Origin: Litoditis marina | Lineage: Eukaryota; Nematoda; Chromadorea; Rhabditida; Rhabditidae | Length of the DNA: 64,000 nt | Direction: 5' to 3' | Assembly: GCA_964036275.1 (NCBI GenBank) | Contig: OZ038435.1 | Location: 7,673,687 to 7,737,686, forward strand | Shown: piece after piece, positions 1 through 14,550 of the stretch | Position numbering within the stretch: position 1 is the first letter of the stretch | How the letters are laid out: each line of letters begins with the position of its first letter | Position numbers and translations under genes: made by a program | The notes under the pieces: generated by a model | Told to the model about the DNA's origin: nothing | The model's input: the letters and a program-made list of their open reading frames with translations, nothing else | Database searches by the model: none

Positions 1-409
1 CCGGTGGATTGAGATAAAACTAATTTGAGAGTCATTTGACCGGCCGCCGGTGAATCGAGATCCCAGAGGCGTTTCACCGGCCGCCGGTGAATTGAGATAA
101 AAACGAATTTGAGAGTCATTTGACCGGCCGCCGGTAAATCTAGATCCCAGAGGCATTTCACCGGCCGCCGGTGGATTGAGATGAAACGAATTTGAGAGTC
201 ATTTGACCGGCCGCCGGTGAATCGAGATCCCAGAGTCATTTGACCGGTCGCCGGTGAAGTGAAATAAAACTAGTTCGAATTGAGATACAACTAGTTCGAG
301 AGCCATTTGACCGGCCGCCGGTGGATTGAGATAAAACGAATTTGAGAGTCATTTGACCGGCCGCCGGTGAATCGAGATCCAAATGTCATTTGACCGGCCG
401 CCGGTGAAG

Positions 410-1986
410 TGAAATAAAACTAGTTCGAATTGAGATACAACTAGTTCGAGAGCCATTTGACCGGCCGCCGGTGAATTGAGATAAAACTAATTTAAGAGTC
501 ATTTGACCGGCCGCCGGTGAAGCGAGATCCCGAAGTCATTTGACCGGCCGCCGGTGAAGTGAAATAAAACTAGTTCGAATTGAGATACAACTAGTTCGAG
601 AGTCATTCGACCGGCCGCCGGTGGATTAGTATAAAACGAATTTGAGAGTCATTTGACCGGCCGCCGGTGAATCGAGATCCAAATGTCATTTGACCGGCCG
701 CCGGTGAAGTGAAATAAAACTAGTTCGAATTGAGATACAACTTGTTCGAGAGCCATTTGACCGGCCGCCGGTGGATTGAGATAAAACGAATTTGAGAGTC
801 ATTTGACCGGCCGCCGGTGAATCGAGATCCCAGAGTCATTTGACCGGCCGCCGGTGGATTGAGATAAAACTAATTTGAGAGTCATTTGACCGGCCGCCGG
901 TGAATCGAGATTCCAGAGGCGTTTCACCGGCCGCCGGTGGATTGAGAAAAAAACGAATTTGAGAGTCATTTGACCGGCCACCGGTAAATCGAGATCCCAG
1001 GGTCATTTGACCGGCCGCCGGTGAAGTGAAATAAAACTAGTTCGAATTGAGATTCAACTAGTTCGAGAGCCATTTGACCGGCCGCCGGTGGATTGAGATA
1101 AAACTAATTTGAGAGTCATTTGACCGGCCGCCGGTGAAGCGAGATCCCAAAGTCATTTGACCGGCCGCCGGTGAAAAGAAATAAAACTAGTTCGAATTGA
1201 GATACAACTAGTTCGAGAGCCATTTGACCGGCCGCCGGTGAATTGAGATAAAACTAATTTAAGAGTCATTTGACCGGCCGCCGGTGAAGCGAGATCCCGA
1301 AGTCATTTGACCGGCCGCCGGTGAAGTGAAATAAAACTAGTTCGAATTGAGATACAACTAGTTCGAGAGTCATTCGACCGGCCGCCGGTGGATTAGTATA
1401 AAACGAATTTGAGAGTCATTTGACCGGCCGCCGGTGAATCGAGATCCAAATGTCATTTGACCGGCCGCCGGTGAAGTGAAATAAAACTAGTTCGAATTGA
1501 GATACAACTTGTTCGAGAGCCATTTGACCGGCCGCCGGTGGATTGAGATAAAACGAATTTGAGAGTCATTTGACCGGCCGCCGGTGAATCGAGATCCCAG
1601 AGTCATTTGACCGGCCGCCGGTGGATTGAGATAAAACTAATTTGAGAGTCATTTGACCGGCCGCCGGTGAATCGAGATTCCAGAGGCGTTTCACCGGCCG
1701 CCGGTGGATTGAGAAAAAAACGAATTTGAGAGTCATTTGACCGGCCACCGGTAAATCGAGATCCCAGGGTCATTTGACCGGCCGCCGGTGAAGTGAAATA
1801 AAACTAGTTCGAATTGAGATTCAACTAGTTCGAGAGCCATTTGACCGGCCGCCGGTGGATTGAGATAAAACTAATTTGAGAGTCATTTGACCGGCCGCCG
1901 GTGAAGCGAGATCCCAAAGTCATTTGACCGGCCGCCGGTGAAAAGAAATAAAACTAGTTCGAATTGAGATACAACTAGTTCGAGAG
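410..1986 (-). repeat. 767-bp higher-order repeat, two copies
   Basis: The stretch from about 410 to 1219 recurs from about 1177 to 1986 at an offset of 767 bp. The copies share rare variants such as GGATTAGTATAAAACG (near 624 and 1391) and the GAAATTGA-type L spacers in the same order. Edges were placed by eye where the unit order stops matching, for example GTGAAGTGAA versus GTGAAAAGAA near 400 and 1167. Confidence 0.8.
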
Positions 1987-4900
1987 TCATTTGACCGCCC
2001 GCCGGTAAATCGAGATCCCAGAGGCATTTGACCGGCCGCCGGTGGATTGAAATAAAACGAATTTGAGAGTAATTTGACCGGCCGCCGGTGAATCGAGATC
2101 CCAGAGTCATTTGACCGGCCGCCGGTGAAGTGAAATAAAACTAGTTCGAATTGAGATACAACTAGTTCGAGAGTCATTTGACCGGCCGCCGGTGGATTGA
2201 GATAAAACTAATTTGAGAGTAACTTGACCGGCCGCCGGTGAATCGAGATCCCAAAGTCATTTGACCGGCCGCCGGTGAAGTGAGATAAAACTAGTTCGAA
2301 TTGAGATACAGCTAGTTCGAGAGTCATCTGACCGGCCGCCGGTGAATCGAGATCCCAGAGTCATTTGACCGGCCGCCGGTGGATTGAGATGAAACTAATT
2401 TGAGAGTCACTTGACCGGCCGCCGGTGGATTAATATAAAACGAATTTGAGAGTCATTTGACCGGCCGCCGGTGAATCGAGATCCAAAAGTCATTTGACCG
2501 GCCGCCGGTGGATTGAGATAAAACTAATTTGAGAGTCATTTGACCGGCCGCCGGTGAATCGAGATCCCGAAATCATTTGACCGGCCGCCGGTGAAGTGAG
2601 ATAAAACTAGTTCGAATTGAGATACAACTAGTTCGAGAGCCATTTGACCGGCCGCCGGTATATTGAGATAAAACTAATTTGAGAGTCATTTGACCGGCCG
2701 CCGGTGAATTAATATAAAACGAATTTGAGAGTCATTTAACCGGCGCCGGTGAAGTGAAATAAAACTAGTTCGAATTGAGATACAACTAGTTCGAGAGTCA
2801 TTTGACCGGCCGCCGGTGAATCGAGATTCCAGAGGCGTTTCACCGGCCGCCGGTGGATTGAGAAAAAAACGAATTTGAGAGTCATTTGACCGGCCACCGG
2901 TAAATCGAGATCCCAGAGTCATTTGACCGGCCGCCGGTGAAGTGAAATAAAACTAGTTCGAATTGAGATACAACTAGTTCGAGAGTCATTTGACCGGCCG
3001 CCGGTGGATTGAGATAAAACTAATTTGAGAGTCATTTGACCGGCCGCCGGTGAATCGAGATCCAAAGTCATTCGACCGGCCGCCGGTGAAGTGAAATAAA
3101 ACTAGTTCGAATTGAGATTCAACTAGTTCGAGAGCCATTTGACCTGCCGCCGGTGGATTGAGACAAAACTAATTTGAGAGTCATTTGACCGGCCGCCGGT
3201 GAATCGAGATTCCAGAGGCGTTTCACCGGCCGCCGGTGGATTGAGAAAAAAACGAATTTGAGAGTCATTTGACCGGCCACCGGTAAATCGAGATCCCAGA
3301 GTCATTTGACCGGCCGCCGGTGAAGTGAAATAAAACTAGTTCGAATTGAGATTCAACTAGTTCGAGAGCCATTTGACCGGCCGCCGGTGGATTGAGATAA
3401 AACTAATTTGAGAGTCATTTGACCGGCCGCCGGTGAAGCGAGATCCCAAAGTCATTTGACCGGCCGCCGGTGAAAAGAAATAAAACTAGTTCGAATTGAG
3501 ATACAACTAGTTCGAGAGTCATTTGACCGCCCGCCGGTAAATCGAGATCCCAGAGGCATTTGACCGGCCGCCGGTGGATTGAAATAAAACGAATTTGAGA
3601 GTAATTTGACCGGCCGCCGGTGAATCGAGATCCCAGAGTCATTTGACCGGCCGCCGGTGAAGTGAAATAAAACTAGTTCGAATTGAGATACAACTAGTTC
3701 GAGAGTCATTTGACCGGCCGCCGGTGGATTGAGATAAAACTAATTTGAGAGTAACTTGACCGGCCGCCGGTGAATCGAGATCCCAAAGTCATTTGACCGG
3801 CCGCCGGTGAAGTGAGATAAAACTAGTTCGAATTGAGATACAGCTAGTTCGAGAGTCATCTGACCGGCCGCCGGTGAATCGAGATCCCAGAGTCATTTGA
3901 CCGGCCGCCGGTGGATTGAGATGAAACTAATTTGAGAGTCACTTGACCGGCCGCCGGTGGATTAATATAAAACGAATTTGAGAGTCATTTGACCGGCCGC
4001 CGGTGAATCGAGATCCAAAAGTCATTTGACCGGCCGCCGGTGGATTGAGATAAAACTAATTTGAGAGTCATTTGACCGGCCGCCGGTGAATCGAGATCCC
4101 GAAATCATTTGACCGGCCGCCGGTGAAGTGAGATAAAACTAGTTCGAATTGAGATACAACTAGTTCGAGAGCCATTTGACCGGCCGCCGGTATATTGAGA
4201 TAAAACTAATTTGAGAGTCATTTGACCGGCCGCCGGTGAATTAATATAAAACGAATTTGAGAGTCATTTAACCGGCGCCGGTGAAGTGAAATAAAACTAG
4301 TTCGAATTGAGATACAACTAGTTCGAGAGTCATTTGACCGGCCGCCGGTGAATCGAGATTCCAGAGGCGTTTCACCGGCCGCCGGTGGATTGAGAAAAAA
4401 ACGAATTTGAGAGTCATTTGACCGGCCACCGGTAAATCGAGATCCCAGAGTCATTTGACCGGCCGCCGGTGAAGTGAAATAAAACTAGTTCGAATTGAGA
4501 TACAACTAGTTCGAGAGTCATTTGACCGGCCGCCGGTGGATTGAGATAAAACTAATTTGAGAGTCATTTGACCGGCCGCCGGTGAATCGAGATCCAAAGT
4601 CATTCGACCGGCCGCCGGTGAAGTGAAATAAAACTAGTTCGAATTGAGATTCAACTAGTTCGAGAGCCATTTGACCTGCCGCCGGTGGATTGAGACAAAA
4701 CTAATTTGAGAGTCATTTGACCGGCCGCCGGTGAATCGAGATTCCAGAGGCGTTTCACCGGCCGCCGGTGGATTGAGAAAAAAACGAATTTGAGAGTCAT
4801 TTGACCGGCCACCGGTAAATCGAGATCCCAGAGTCATTTGACCGGCCGCCGGTGAAGTGAAATAAAACTAGTTCGAATTGAGATTCAACTAGTTCGAGAG

Positions 4901-7800
4901 CCATTTGACCGGCCGCCGGTGGATTGAGATAAAACTAATTTGAGAGTCATTTGACCGGCCGCCGGTGAAGCGAGATCCCAAAGTCATTTGACCGGCCGCC
5001 GGTGAAAAGAAATAAAACTAGTTCGAATTGAGATACAACTAGTTCGAGAGTCATTTGACCGCCCGCCGGTAAATCGAGATCCCAGAGGTATTTGACCGGC
5101 CGCCGGTGGATTGAAATAAAACGAATTTGAGAGTAATTTGACCGGCCGCCGGTGAATCGAGATCCCAGAGTCATTTGACCGGCCGCCGGTGAAGTGAAAT
5201 AAAACTAGTTCGAATTGAGATACAACTAGTTCGAGAGTCATTTGACCGGCCGCCGGTGGATTGAGATAAAACTGATTTGAGAGTAACTTGACCGGCCGCC
5301 GGTAAATCGAGATCCCAGAGGTATTTGACCGGCCGCCGGTGGATTGAAATAAAACGAATTTGAGAGTAATTTGACCGGCCGCCGGTGAATCGAGATCCCA
5401 GAGTCATTTGACCGGCCGCCGGTGAAGTGAGATAAAACTAGTTCGAATTGAGATACAGCTAGTTCGAGAGTCATCTGACCGGCCGCCGGTGAATCGAGAT
5501 CCCAGAGTCATTTGACCGGCCGCCGGTGGATTGAGATGAAACTAATTTGAGAGTCACTTGACCGGCCGCCGGTGGATTAATATAAAACGAATTTGAGAGG
5601 CATTTGACCGGCCGCCGGTGAATCGAGATCCAAAAGTCATTTGACCGGCCGCCGGTGGATTGAGATAAAACTAATTTGAGAGTCATTTGACCGGCCGCCG
5701 GTGAATCGAGATCCCGAAATCATTTGACCGGCCGCCGGTGAAGTGAGATAAAACTAGTTCGAATTGAGATACAACTAGTTCGAGAGTCATTTGACCGGCC
5801 GCCGGTGGATTGAGATAAAACTAATTTGAGAGTAACTTGACCGGCCGCCGGTGAATCGAGATCCCAAAGTCATTTGACCGGCCGCCGGTGAAGTGAGATA
5901 AAACTAGTTCGAATTGAGATACAGCTAGTTCGAGAGTCATCTGACCGGCCGCCGGTGAATCGAGATCCCAGAGTCATTTGACCGGCCGCCGGTGGATTGA
6001 GATGAAACTAATTTGAGAGTCACTTGACCGGCCGCCGGTGGATTAATATAAAACGAATTTGAGAGTCATTTGACCGGCCGCCGGTGAATCGAGATCCAAA
6101 AGTCATTTGACCGGCCGCCGGTGGATTGAGATAAAACTAATTTGAGAGTCATTTGACCGGCCGCCGGTGAATCGAGATCCCGAAATCATTTGACCGGCCG
6201 CCGGTGAAGTGAGATAAAACTAGTTCGAATTGAGATACAACTAGTTCGAGAGCCATTTGACCGGCCGCCGGTATATTGAGATAAAACTAATTTGAGAGTC
6301 ATTTGACCGGCCGCCGGTGAATTAATATAAAACGAATTTGAGAGTCATTTAACCGGCGCCGGTGAAGTGAAATAAAACTAGTTCGAATTGAGATACAACT
6401 AGTTCGAGAGTCATTTGACCGGCCGCCGGCGAATCGAGATTCCAGAGGCGTTTCACCGGCCGCCGGTGGATTGAGAAAAAAACGAATTTGAGAGTCATTT
6501 GACCGGCCACCGGTAAATCGAGATCCCAGAGTCATTTGACCGGCCGCCGGTGAAGTGAAATAAAACTAGTTCGAATTGAGATACAACTAGTTCGAGAGTC
6601 ATTTGACCGGCCGCCGGTGGATTGAGATAAAACTAATTTGAGAGTCATTTGACCGGCCGCCGGTGAATCGAGATCCAAAGTCATTCGACCGGTCGCCGGT
6701 GAAGTGAAATAAAACTAGTTCGAATTGAGATTCAACTAGTTCGAGAGCCATTTGACCTGCCGCCGGTGGATTGAGACAAAACTAATTTGAGAGTCATTTG
6801 ACCGGCCGCCGGTGAATCGAGATTCCAGAGGCGTTTCACCGGCCGCCGGTGGATTGAGAAAAAAACGAATTTGAGAGTCATTTGACCGGCCACCGGTAAA
6901 TCGAGATCCCAGAGTCATTTGACCGGCCGCCGGTGAAGTGAAATAAAACTAGTTCGAATTGAGATTCAACTAGTTCGAGAGCCATTTGACCGGCCGCCGG
7001 TGGATTGAGATAAAACAAATTTGAGAGTCATTTGACCGGCCGCCGGTGAAGCGAGATCCCAAAGTCATTTGACCGGCCGCCGGTGAAAAGAAATAAAACT
7101 AGTTCGAATTGAGATACAACTAGTTCGAGAGTCATTTGACCGCCCGCCGGTAAATCGAGATCCCAGAGGTATTTGACCGGCCGCCGGTGGATTGAAATAA
7201 AACGAATTTGAGAGTAATTTGACCGGCCGCCGGTGAATCGAGATCCCAGAGTCATTTGACCGGCCGCCGGTGAAGTGAAATAAAACTAGTTCGAATTGAG
7301 ATACAACTAGTTCGAGAGTCATTTGACCGGCCGCCGGTGGATTGAGATAAAACTGATTTGAGAGTAACTTGACCGGCCGCCGGTGAATCGAGATCCCAAA
7401 GTCATTTGACCGGCCGCCGGTGAAGTGAGATAAAACTAGTTCGAATTGAGATACAGCTAGTTCGAGAGTCATCTGACCGGCCGCCGGTGAATCGAGATCC
7501 CAGAGTCATTTGACCGGCCGCCGGTGGATTGAGATGAAACTAATTTGAGAGTCACTTGACCGGCCGCCGGTGGATTAATATAAAACGAATTTGAGAGTCA
7601 TTTGACCGGCCGCCGGTGAATCGAGATCCAAAAGTCATTTGACCGGCCGCCGGTGGATTGAGATAAAACTAATTTGAGAGTCATTTGACCGGCCGCCGGT
7701 GAATCGAGATCCCGAAATCATTTGACCGGCCGCCGGTGAAGTGAGATAAAACTAGTTCGAATTGAGATACAACTAGTTCGAGAGCCATTTGACCGGCCGC
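1620..7800 (-). repeat. 1,532-bp higher-order repeat, four copies, one enlarged by 549 bp
   Basis: Copies begin near 1620, 3152, 4684 and 6765. The first two offsets are 1,532 bp and the third is 2,081 bp, because the third copy holds an extra 549 bp (roughly 5283-5830) that is itself a re-copied string of units. Shared private marks are the shortened core AACCGGCGCCGGTG (near 2737, 4269 and 6351) and GACCTGCCGCCGG (near 3141, 4673 and 6754). The near identity of the copies points to recent amplification. Confidence 0.85.
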
Positions 7801-10800
7801 CGGTGGATTGAGATAAAACTAATTTGAGAGTCATTTGACCGGCCGCCGGTGGATTAATATAAAACGAATTTGAGAGTCATTTGACCGGCCGCCGGTAAAG
7901 CGAGATCCCAAAGTCATTTGACCGGCCGCCGGTGAAAAGAAATAAAACTAGTTCGAATTAAGATTCAACTAGTTCGAGAGTCATTTGACCGGCCGCCGGT
8001 GGATTGAGATAAAACTAATTTGAGAGTCATTTGACCGGCCGCCGGTAAAGCGAGATCCCAAAGTCATTTGACCGGCCGCCGGTGAAAAGAAATAAAACTA
8101 GTTCGAATTGAGATAAAACTAATTTGAGAGTCATTTGACCGGCCGCCGGTAAAGCGAGATCCCAAAGTCATTTGACCGGCCGCCGGTGGATTGAGATAAA
8201 ACTAGTTCGAGAGTCATTTGACCGGCCGCCGGTGGATTAATATAAAACGAATTTGAGAGTCATTTGACCGGCCGCCGGTGAATCGAGATCCCAGAGCCAT
8301 TTGACCGGCCGCCGGTGAAGTGAACTAAAACTAGTTCGAATTGAGATTCAACTAGTTTGAGAGTCATTTGACCGGCCGCCGGTGGATTGAGATAAAACTA
8401 ATTTGAGAGTCATTTGACCGGCCGCCGGTAAAGCGAGATCCCAAAGTCATTTGACCGGCCGCCAGTGAAAAGAAATAAAACTAGTTCGAATTGAGATACA
8501 ACTAGTTCGAGAGTCATTTGACCGCCCGCCGGTAAATCGAGCTCCCAGAGGCATTTGACCGGCCGCCGGTGGATTGAGATAAAACGAATTTGAGAGTAAT
8601 TTGACCGGCCGCCGGTGAATCGAGATCCCAGAGTCATTTGACCGGCCGCCGGTGAAGTGAAATAAAACTAGTTCGAATTGAGATACAACTAGTTCGAGAA
8701 CCATTTGACCGGCCGCCGGTGGATTGAGATAAAACTAATTTGAGAGTAACTTGACCGGCCGCCGGTGAATCGAGATCCCAAAGTCATTTGACCGGCCGCC
8801 GGTGAAGTGAGATAAAACTAGTTCGAATTGAGATACAACTAGTTCGAGAGTCATCTGACCGGCCGCCGGTGAATCGAGATCCCAGAGTCATTTGACAGGC
8901 CGCCGGTGAATCGAGATCCAAAAGTCATTTGACCGGCCGCCGGTGGATTAATATAAAACGAATTTGAGAGTCATTTGACCGGCCGCCGGTGAATCGAGAT
9001 CCAAAAGTCATTTGACCGGCCGCCGGTGGATTGAGATAAAACTAGTTCGAGAGTCATTTGACCGGCCGCCGGTGGATTAATATAAAACGAATTTGAGAGT
9101 CATTTGACCGGCCGCCGGTGAATCGAGATCCCAGAGCCATTTGACCGGCTGCCGGTGAAGTGAAATAAAACTAGTTCGAATTGAGATTCAACTAGTTTGA
9201 GAGTCATTTGACCGGCCGCCGGTGAATCGAGATCCCAAAGTCATTTGACCGGCCGCCGGTGAACCGATATCCCAAAGTCATTTGACCGGCCGCCGGTGAA
9301 GTGAAATAAAACTAGTTCGAATTGAGATACAACTAGTTCGAGAGTCATTTGACCGGCCGCCGGTGAATCGAGATTCCAGAGGCGTTTCACCGGCCGCCGG
9401 TGGATTGAGAAAAAAACGAATTTGAGAGTCATTTGACCGGCCACCGGTAAATCGAGATCCCAGAGTCATTTGACCGGCCGCCGGTGAAGTGAAATAAAAC
9501 TAGTTCGAATTGAGATTCAACTAGTTCGAGAGCCATTTGACCGGCCGCCGGTGGATTGAGATAAAACTAATTTGAGAGTCATTTGACCGGCCGCCGGTGA
9601 AGCGAGATCCCAAAGTCATTTGACCGGCCGCCGGTGAAAAGAAATAAAACTAGTTCGAATTGAGATACAACTAGTTCGAGAGTCATTTGACCGCCCGCCG
9701 GTAAATCGAGATCCCAGAGGCATTTGACCGGCCGCCGGTGGATTGAAATAAAACGAATTTGAGAGTAATTTGACCGGCCGCCGGTGAATCGAGATCCCAG
9801 AGTCATTTGACCGGCCGCCGGTGAAGTGAAATAAAACTAGTTCGAATTGAGATACAACTAGTTCGAGAGTCATTTGACCGGCCGCCGGTGGATTGAGATA
9901 AAACTAATTTGAGAGTAACTTGACCGGCCGCCGGTGAATCGAGATCCCAAAGTCATTTGACCGGCCGCCGGTGAAGTGAGATAAAACTAGTTCGAATTGA
10001 GATACAGCTAGTTCGAGAGTCATCTGACCGGCCGCCGGTGAATCGAGATCCCAGAGTCATTTGACCGGCCGCCGGTGGATTGAGATGAAACTAATTTGAG
10101 AGTCACTTGACCGGCCGCCGGTGGATTAATATAAAACGAATTTGAGAGTCATTTGACCGGCCGCCGGTGAATCGAGATCCAAAAGTCATTTGACCGGCCG
10201 CCGGTGGATTGAGATAAAACTAATTTGAGAGTCATTTGACCGGCCGCCGGTGAATCGAGATAAAACTAATTTGAGAGTCATTTGACCGGCCGCCGGTGAA
10301 TCGAGATTCCAGAGGCGTTTCACCGGCCGCCGGTGGATTGAGAAAAAAACGAATTTGAGAGTCATTTGACCGGCCACCGGTAAATCGAGATCCCAGAGTC
10401 ATTTGACCGGCCGCCGGTGAAGTGAAATAAAACTAGTTCGAATTGAGATTCAACTAGTTCGAGAGCCATTTGACCGGCCGCCGGTGGATTGAGATAAAAC
10501 TAATTTGAGAGTCATTTGACCGGCCGCCGGTGAAGCGAGATCCCAAAGTCATTTGACCGGCCGCCGGTGAAAAGAAATAAAACTAGTTCGAATTGAGATA
10601 CAACTAGTTCGAGAGTCATTTGACCGCCCGCCGGTAAATCGAGATCCCAGAGGCATTTGACCGGCCGCCGGTGGATTGAAATAAAACGAATTTGAGAGTA
10701 ATTTGACCGGCCGCCGGTGAATCGAGATCCCAGAGTCATTTGACCGGCCGCCGGTGAAGTGAAATAAAACTAGTTCGAATTGAGATACAACTAGTTCGAG

Positions 10801-11098
10801 AGTCATTTGACCGGCCGCCGGTGGATTGAGATAAAACTAATTTGAGAGTAACTTGACCGGCCGCCGGTGAATCGAGATCCCAAAGTCATTTGACCGGCCG
10901 CCGGTGAAGTGAGATAAAACTAGTTCGAATTGAGATACAGCTAGTTCGAGAGTCATCTGACCGGCCGCCGGTGAATCGAGATCCCAGAGTCATTTGACCG
11001 GCCGCCGGTGGATTGAGATGAAACTAATTTGAGAGTCACTTGACCGGCCGCCGGTGGATTAATATAAAACGAATTTGAGAGTCATTTGACCGGCCGCC

Positions 11099-13640
11099 GG
11101 TGAATCGAGATCCAAAAGTCATTTGACCGGCCGCCGGTGGATTGAGATAAAACTAATTTGAGAGTCATTTGACCGGCCGCCGGTGAATCGAGATCCCGAA
11201 ATCATTTGACCGGCCGCCGGTGAAGTGAGATAAAACTAGTTCGAATTGAGATACAACTAGTTCGAGAGCCATTTGACCGGCCGCCGGTGGATTGAGATAA
11301 AACTAATTTGAGAGTCATTTGACCGGCCGCCGGTGGATTAATATAAAACGAATTTGAGAGTCATTTGACCGGCCGCCGGTAAATCGAGATCCCAGAGGCA
11401 TTTGATCGGCCGCCGGTGGATTGAGATAAAAACGAATTTGAGAGTCATTTGACCGGCCGCCGGTAAATCGAGATTCCAGAGGCATTTGACCGGCCGCCGG
11501 TGGATTGAGATAAAACGAATTTGAGAGTCATTTGACCGGCCGCCGGTGAATCGAGATCCCAGAGTCATTTGACCGGCCGCCGGTGGATTGAGATAAAACT
11601 AATTTGAGAGTCATTTGACCGGCCGCCGGTGAATCGAGATCCCAAAGTCATTTGACCGGCCGCCGGTGAAGTGAGATAAAACTAGTTCGAATTGAGATAC
11701 AACTAGTTCGAGAACCATTTGACCGGCCGCCGGTGGATTGAGATAAAACTAATTTGAGAGTAACTTGACCGGCCGCCGGTGAATCGAGATCCCAAAGTCA
11801 TTTGACCGGCCGCCGGTGAAGTGAGATAAAACTAGTTCGAATTGAGATACAACTAGTTCGAGAGTCATCTGACCGGCTGCCGGTGAATCGAGATCCCAGA
11901 GTCATTTGACAGGCCGCCGGTGAATCGAGATCCAAAAGTCATTTGACCGGCCGCCGGTGGATTAATATAAAACGAATTTGAGAGTCATTTGACCGGCCGC
12001 CGGTGAATCGAGATCCAAAAGTCATTTGACCGGCCGCCGGTGGATTGAGATAAAACTAGTTCGAGAGTCATTTGACCGGCCGCCGGTGGATTAATATAAA
12101 ACGAATTTGAGAGTCATTTGACCGGCCGCCGGTGAATCGAGATCCCAGAGCCATTTGACCGGCCGCCGGTGAAGTGAAATAAAACTAGTTCGAATTGAGA
12201 TTCAACTAGTTTGAGAGTCATTTGACCGGCCGCCGGTGAATCGAGATCCCAAAGTCATTTGACCGGCCGCCGGTGAACCGATATCCCAAAGTCATTTGAC
12301 CGGCCGCCGGTGAAGTGAAATAAAACTAGTTCGAATTGAGATACAACTAGTTCGAGAGTCATTTGACCGGCCGCCGGTGAATCGAGATCCAAAAGTCATT
12401 TGACCGGCCGCCGGTGGATTGAGATAAAACTAATTTGAGAGTCATTTGACCGGCCGCCGGTGAATCGAGATCCCGAAATCATTTGACCGGCCGCCGGTGA
12501 AGTGAGATAAAACTAGTTCGAATTGAGATACAACTAGTTCGAGAGCCATTTGACCGGCCGCCGGTGGATTGAGATAAAACTAATTTGAGAGTCATTTGAC
12601 CGGCCGCCGGTGGATTAATATAAAACGAATTTGAGAGTCATTTGACCGGCCGCCGGTAAATCGAGATCCCAGAGGCATTTGATCGGCCGCCGGTGGATTG
12701 AGATAAAAACGAATTTGAGAGTCATTTGACCGGCCGCCGGTAAATCGAGATTCCAGAGGCATTTGACCGGCCGCCGGTGGATTGAGATAAAACGAATTTG
12801 AGAGTCATTTGACCGGCCGCCGGTGAATCGAGATCCCAGAGTCATTTGACCGGCCGCCGGTGGATTGAGATAAAACTAATTTGAGAGTCATTTGACCGGC
12901 CGCCGGTGAATCGAGATCCCAAAGTCATTTGACCGGCCGCCGGTGAAGTGAGATAAAACTAGTTCGAATTGAGATACAACTAGTTCGAGAACCATTTGAC
13001 CGGCCGCCGGTGGATTGAGATAAAACTAATTTGAGAGTAACTTGACCGGCCGCCGGTGAATCGAGATCCCAAAGTCATTTGACCGGCCGCCGGTGAAGTG
13101 AGATAAAACTAGTTCGAATTGAGATACAACTAGTTCGAGAGTCATCTGACCGGCTGCCGGTGAATCGAGATCCCAGAGTCATTTGACAGGCCGCCGGTGA
13201 ATCGAGATCCAAAAGTCATTTGACCGGCCGCCGGTGGATTAATATAAAACGAATTTGAGAGTCATTTGACCGGCCGCCGGTGAATCGAGATCCAAAAGTC
13301 ATTTGACCGGCCGCCGGTGGATTGAGATAAAACTAGTTCGAGAGTCATTTGACCGGCCGCCGGTGGATTAATATAAAACGAATTTGAGAGTCATTTGACC
13401 GGCCGCCGGTGAATCGAGATCCCAGAGCCATTTGACCGGCCGCCGGTGAAGTGAAATAAAACTAGTTCGAATTGAGATTCAACTAGTTTGAGAGTCATTT
13501 GACCGGCCGCCGGTGAATCGAGATCCCAAAGTCATTTGACCGGCCGCCGGTGAACCGATATCCCAAAGTCATTTGACCGGCCGCCGGTGAAGTGAAATAA
13601 AACTAGTTCGAATTGAGATACAACTAGTTCGAGAGTCATT
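11099..13640 (-). repeat. 1,277-bp higher-order repeat, two copies
   Basis: The block starting near 11099 recurs near 12376. Shared rare variants include CATTTGATCGGCCGCC (about 11399 and 12676), GACCGGCTGCCGG (about 11872 and 13149) and GACAGGCCGCCGG (about 11909 and 13186). Confidence 0.8.
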
Positions 13641-14550
13641 TGACCGGCCGCCGGTGAATCGAGATTCCAGAGGCGTTTCACCGGCCGCCGGTGGATTGAG
13701 AAAAAAACGAATTTGAGAGTCATTTGACCGGCCACCGGTAAATCGAGATCCCAGAGTCATTTGACCGGCCGCCGGTGAAGTGAAATAAAACTAGTTCGAA
13801 TTGAGATTCAACTAGTTCGAGAGCCATTTGACCGGCCGCCGGTGGATTGAGATAAAACTAATTTGAGAGTCATTTGACCGGCCGCCGGTGAATCGAGATT
13901 CCAGAGGCGTTTCACCGGCCGCCGGTGGATTGAGAAAAAAACGAATTTGAGAGTCATTTGACCGGCCACCGGTAAATCGAGATCCCAGAGTCATTTGACC
14001 GGCCGCCGGTGAAGTGAAATAAAACTAGTTCGAATTGAGATTCAACTAGTTCGAGAGCCATTTGACCGGCCGCCGGTGGATTGAGATAAAACTAATTTGA
14101 GAGTCATTTGACCGGCCGCCGGTGAATCGAGATTCCAGAGGCGTTTCACCGGCCGCCGGTGGATTGAGAAAAAAACGAATTTGAGAGTCATTTGACCGGC
14201 CACCGGTAAATCGAGATCCCAGAGTCATTTGACCGGCCGCCGGTGAAGTGAAATAAAACTAGTTCGAATTGAGATTCAACTAGTTCGAGAGCCATTTGAC
14301 CGGCCGCCGGTGGATTGAGATAAAACTAATTTGAGAGTCATTTGACCGGCCGCCGGTGAATCGAGATTCCAGAGGCGTTTCACCGGCCGCCGGTGGATTG
14401 AGAAAAAAACGAATTTGAGAGTCATTTGACCGGCCACCGGTAAATCGAGATCCCAGAGTCATTTGACCGGCCGCCGGTGAAGTGAAATAAAACTAGTTCG
14501 AATTGAGATTCAACTAGTTCGAGAGCCATTTGACCGGCCGCCGGTGGATT
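13640..14550 (-). repeat. 234-bp higher-order repeat, three full copies plus flanking partial
   Basis: Identical blocks recur at about 13812, 14046 and 14280. Each is five basic units whose lengths add up as 46+37+47+37+67 = 234 bp. The set lies inside a larger copy of the 9.2-11.5 kb region. That larger copy is offset by 4,291 bp before these blocks and 4,993 bp after them; the difference of 702 bp is exactly 3 x 234, so the triplication happened after, or in only one of, the larger copies. Confidence 0.88.
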
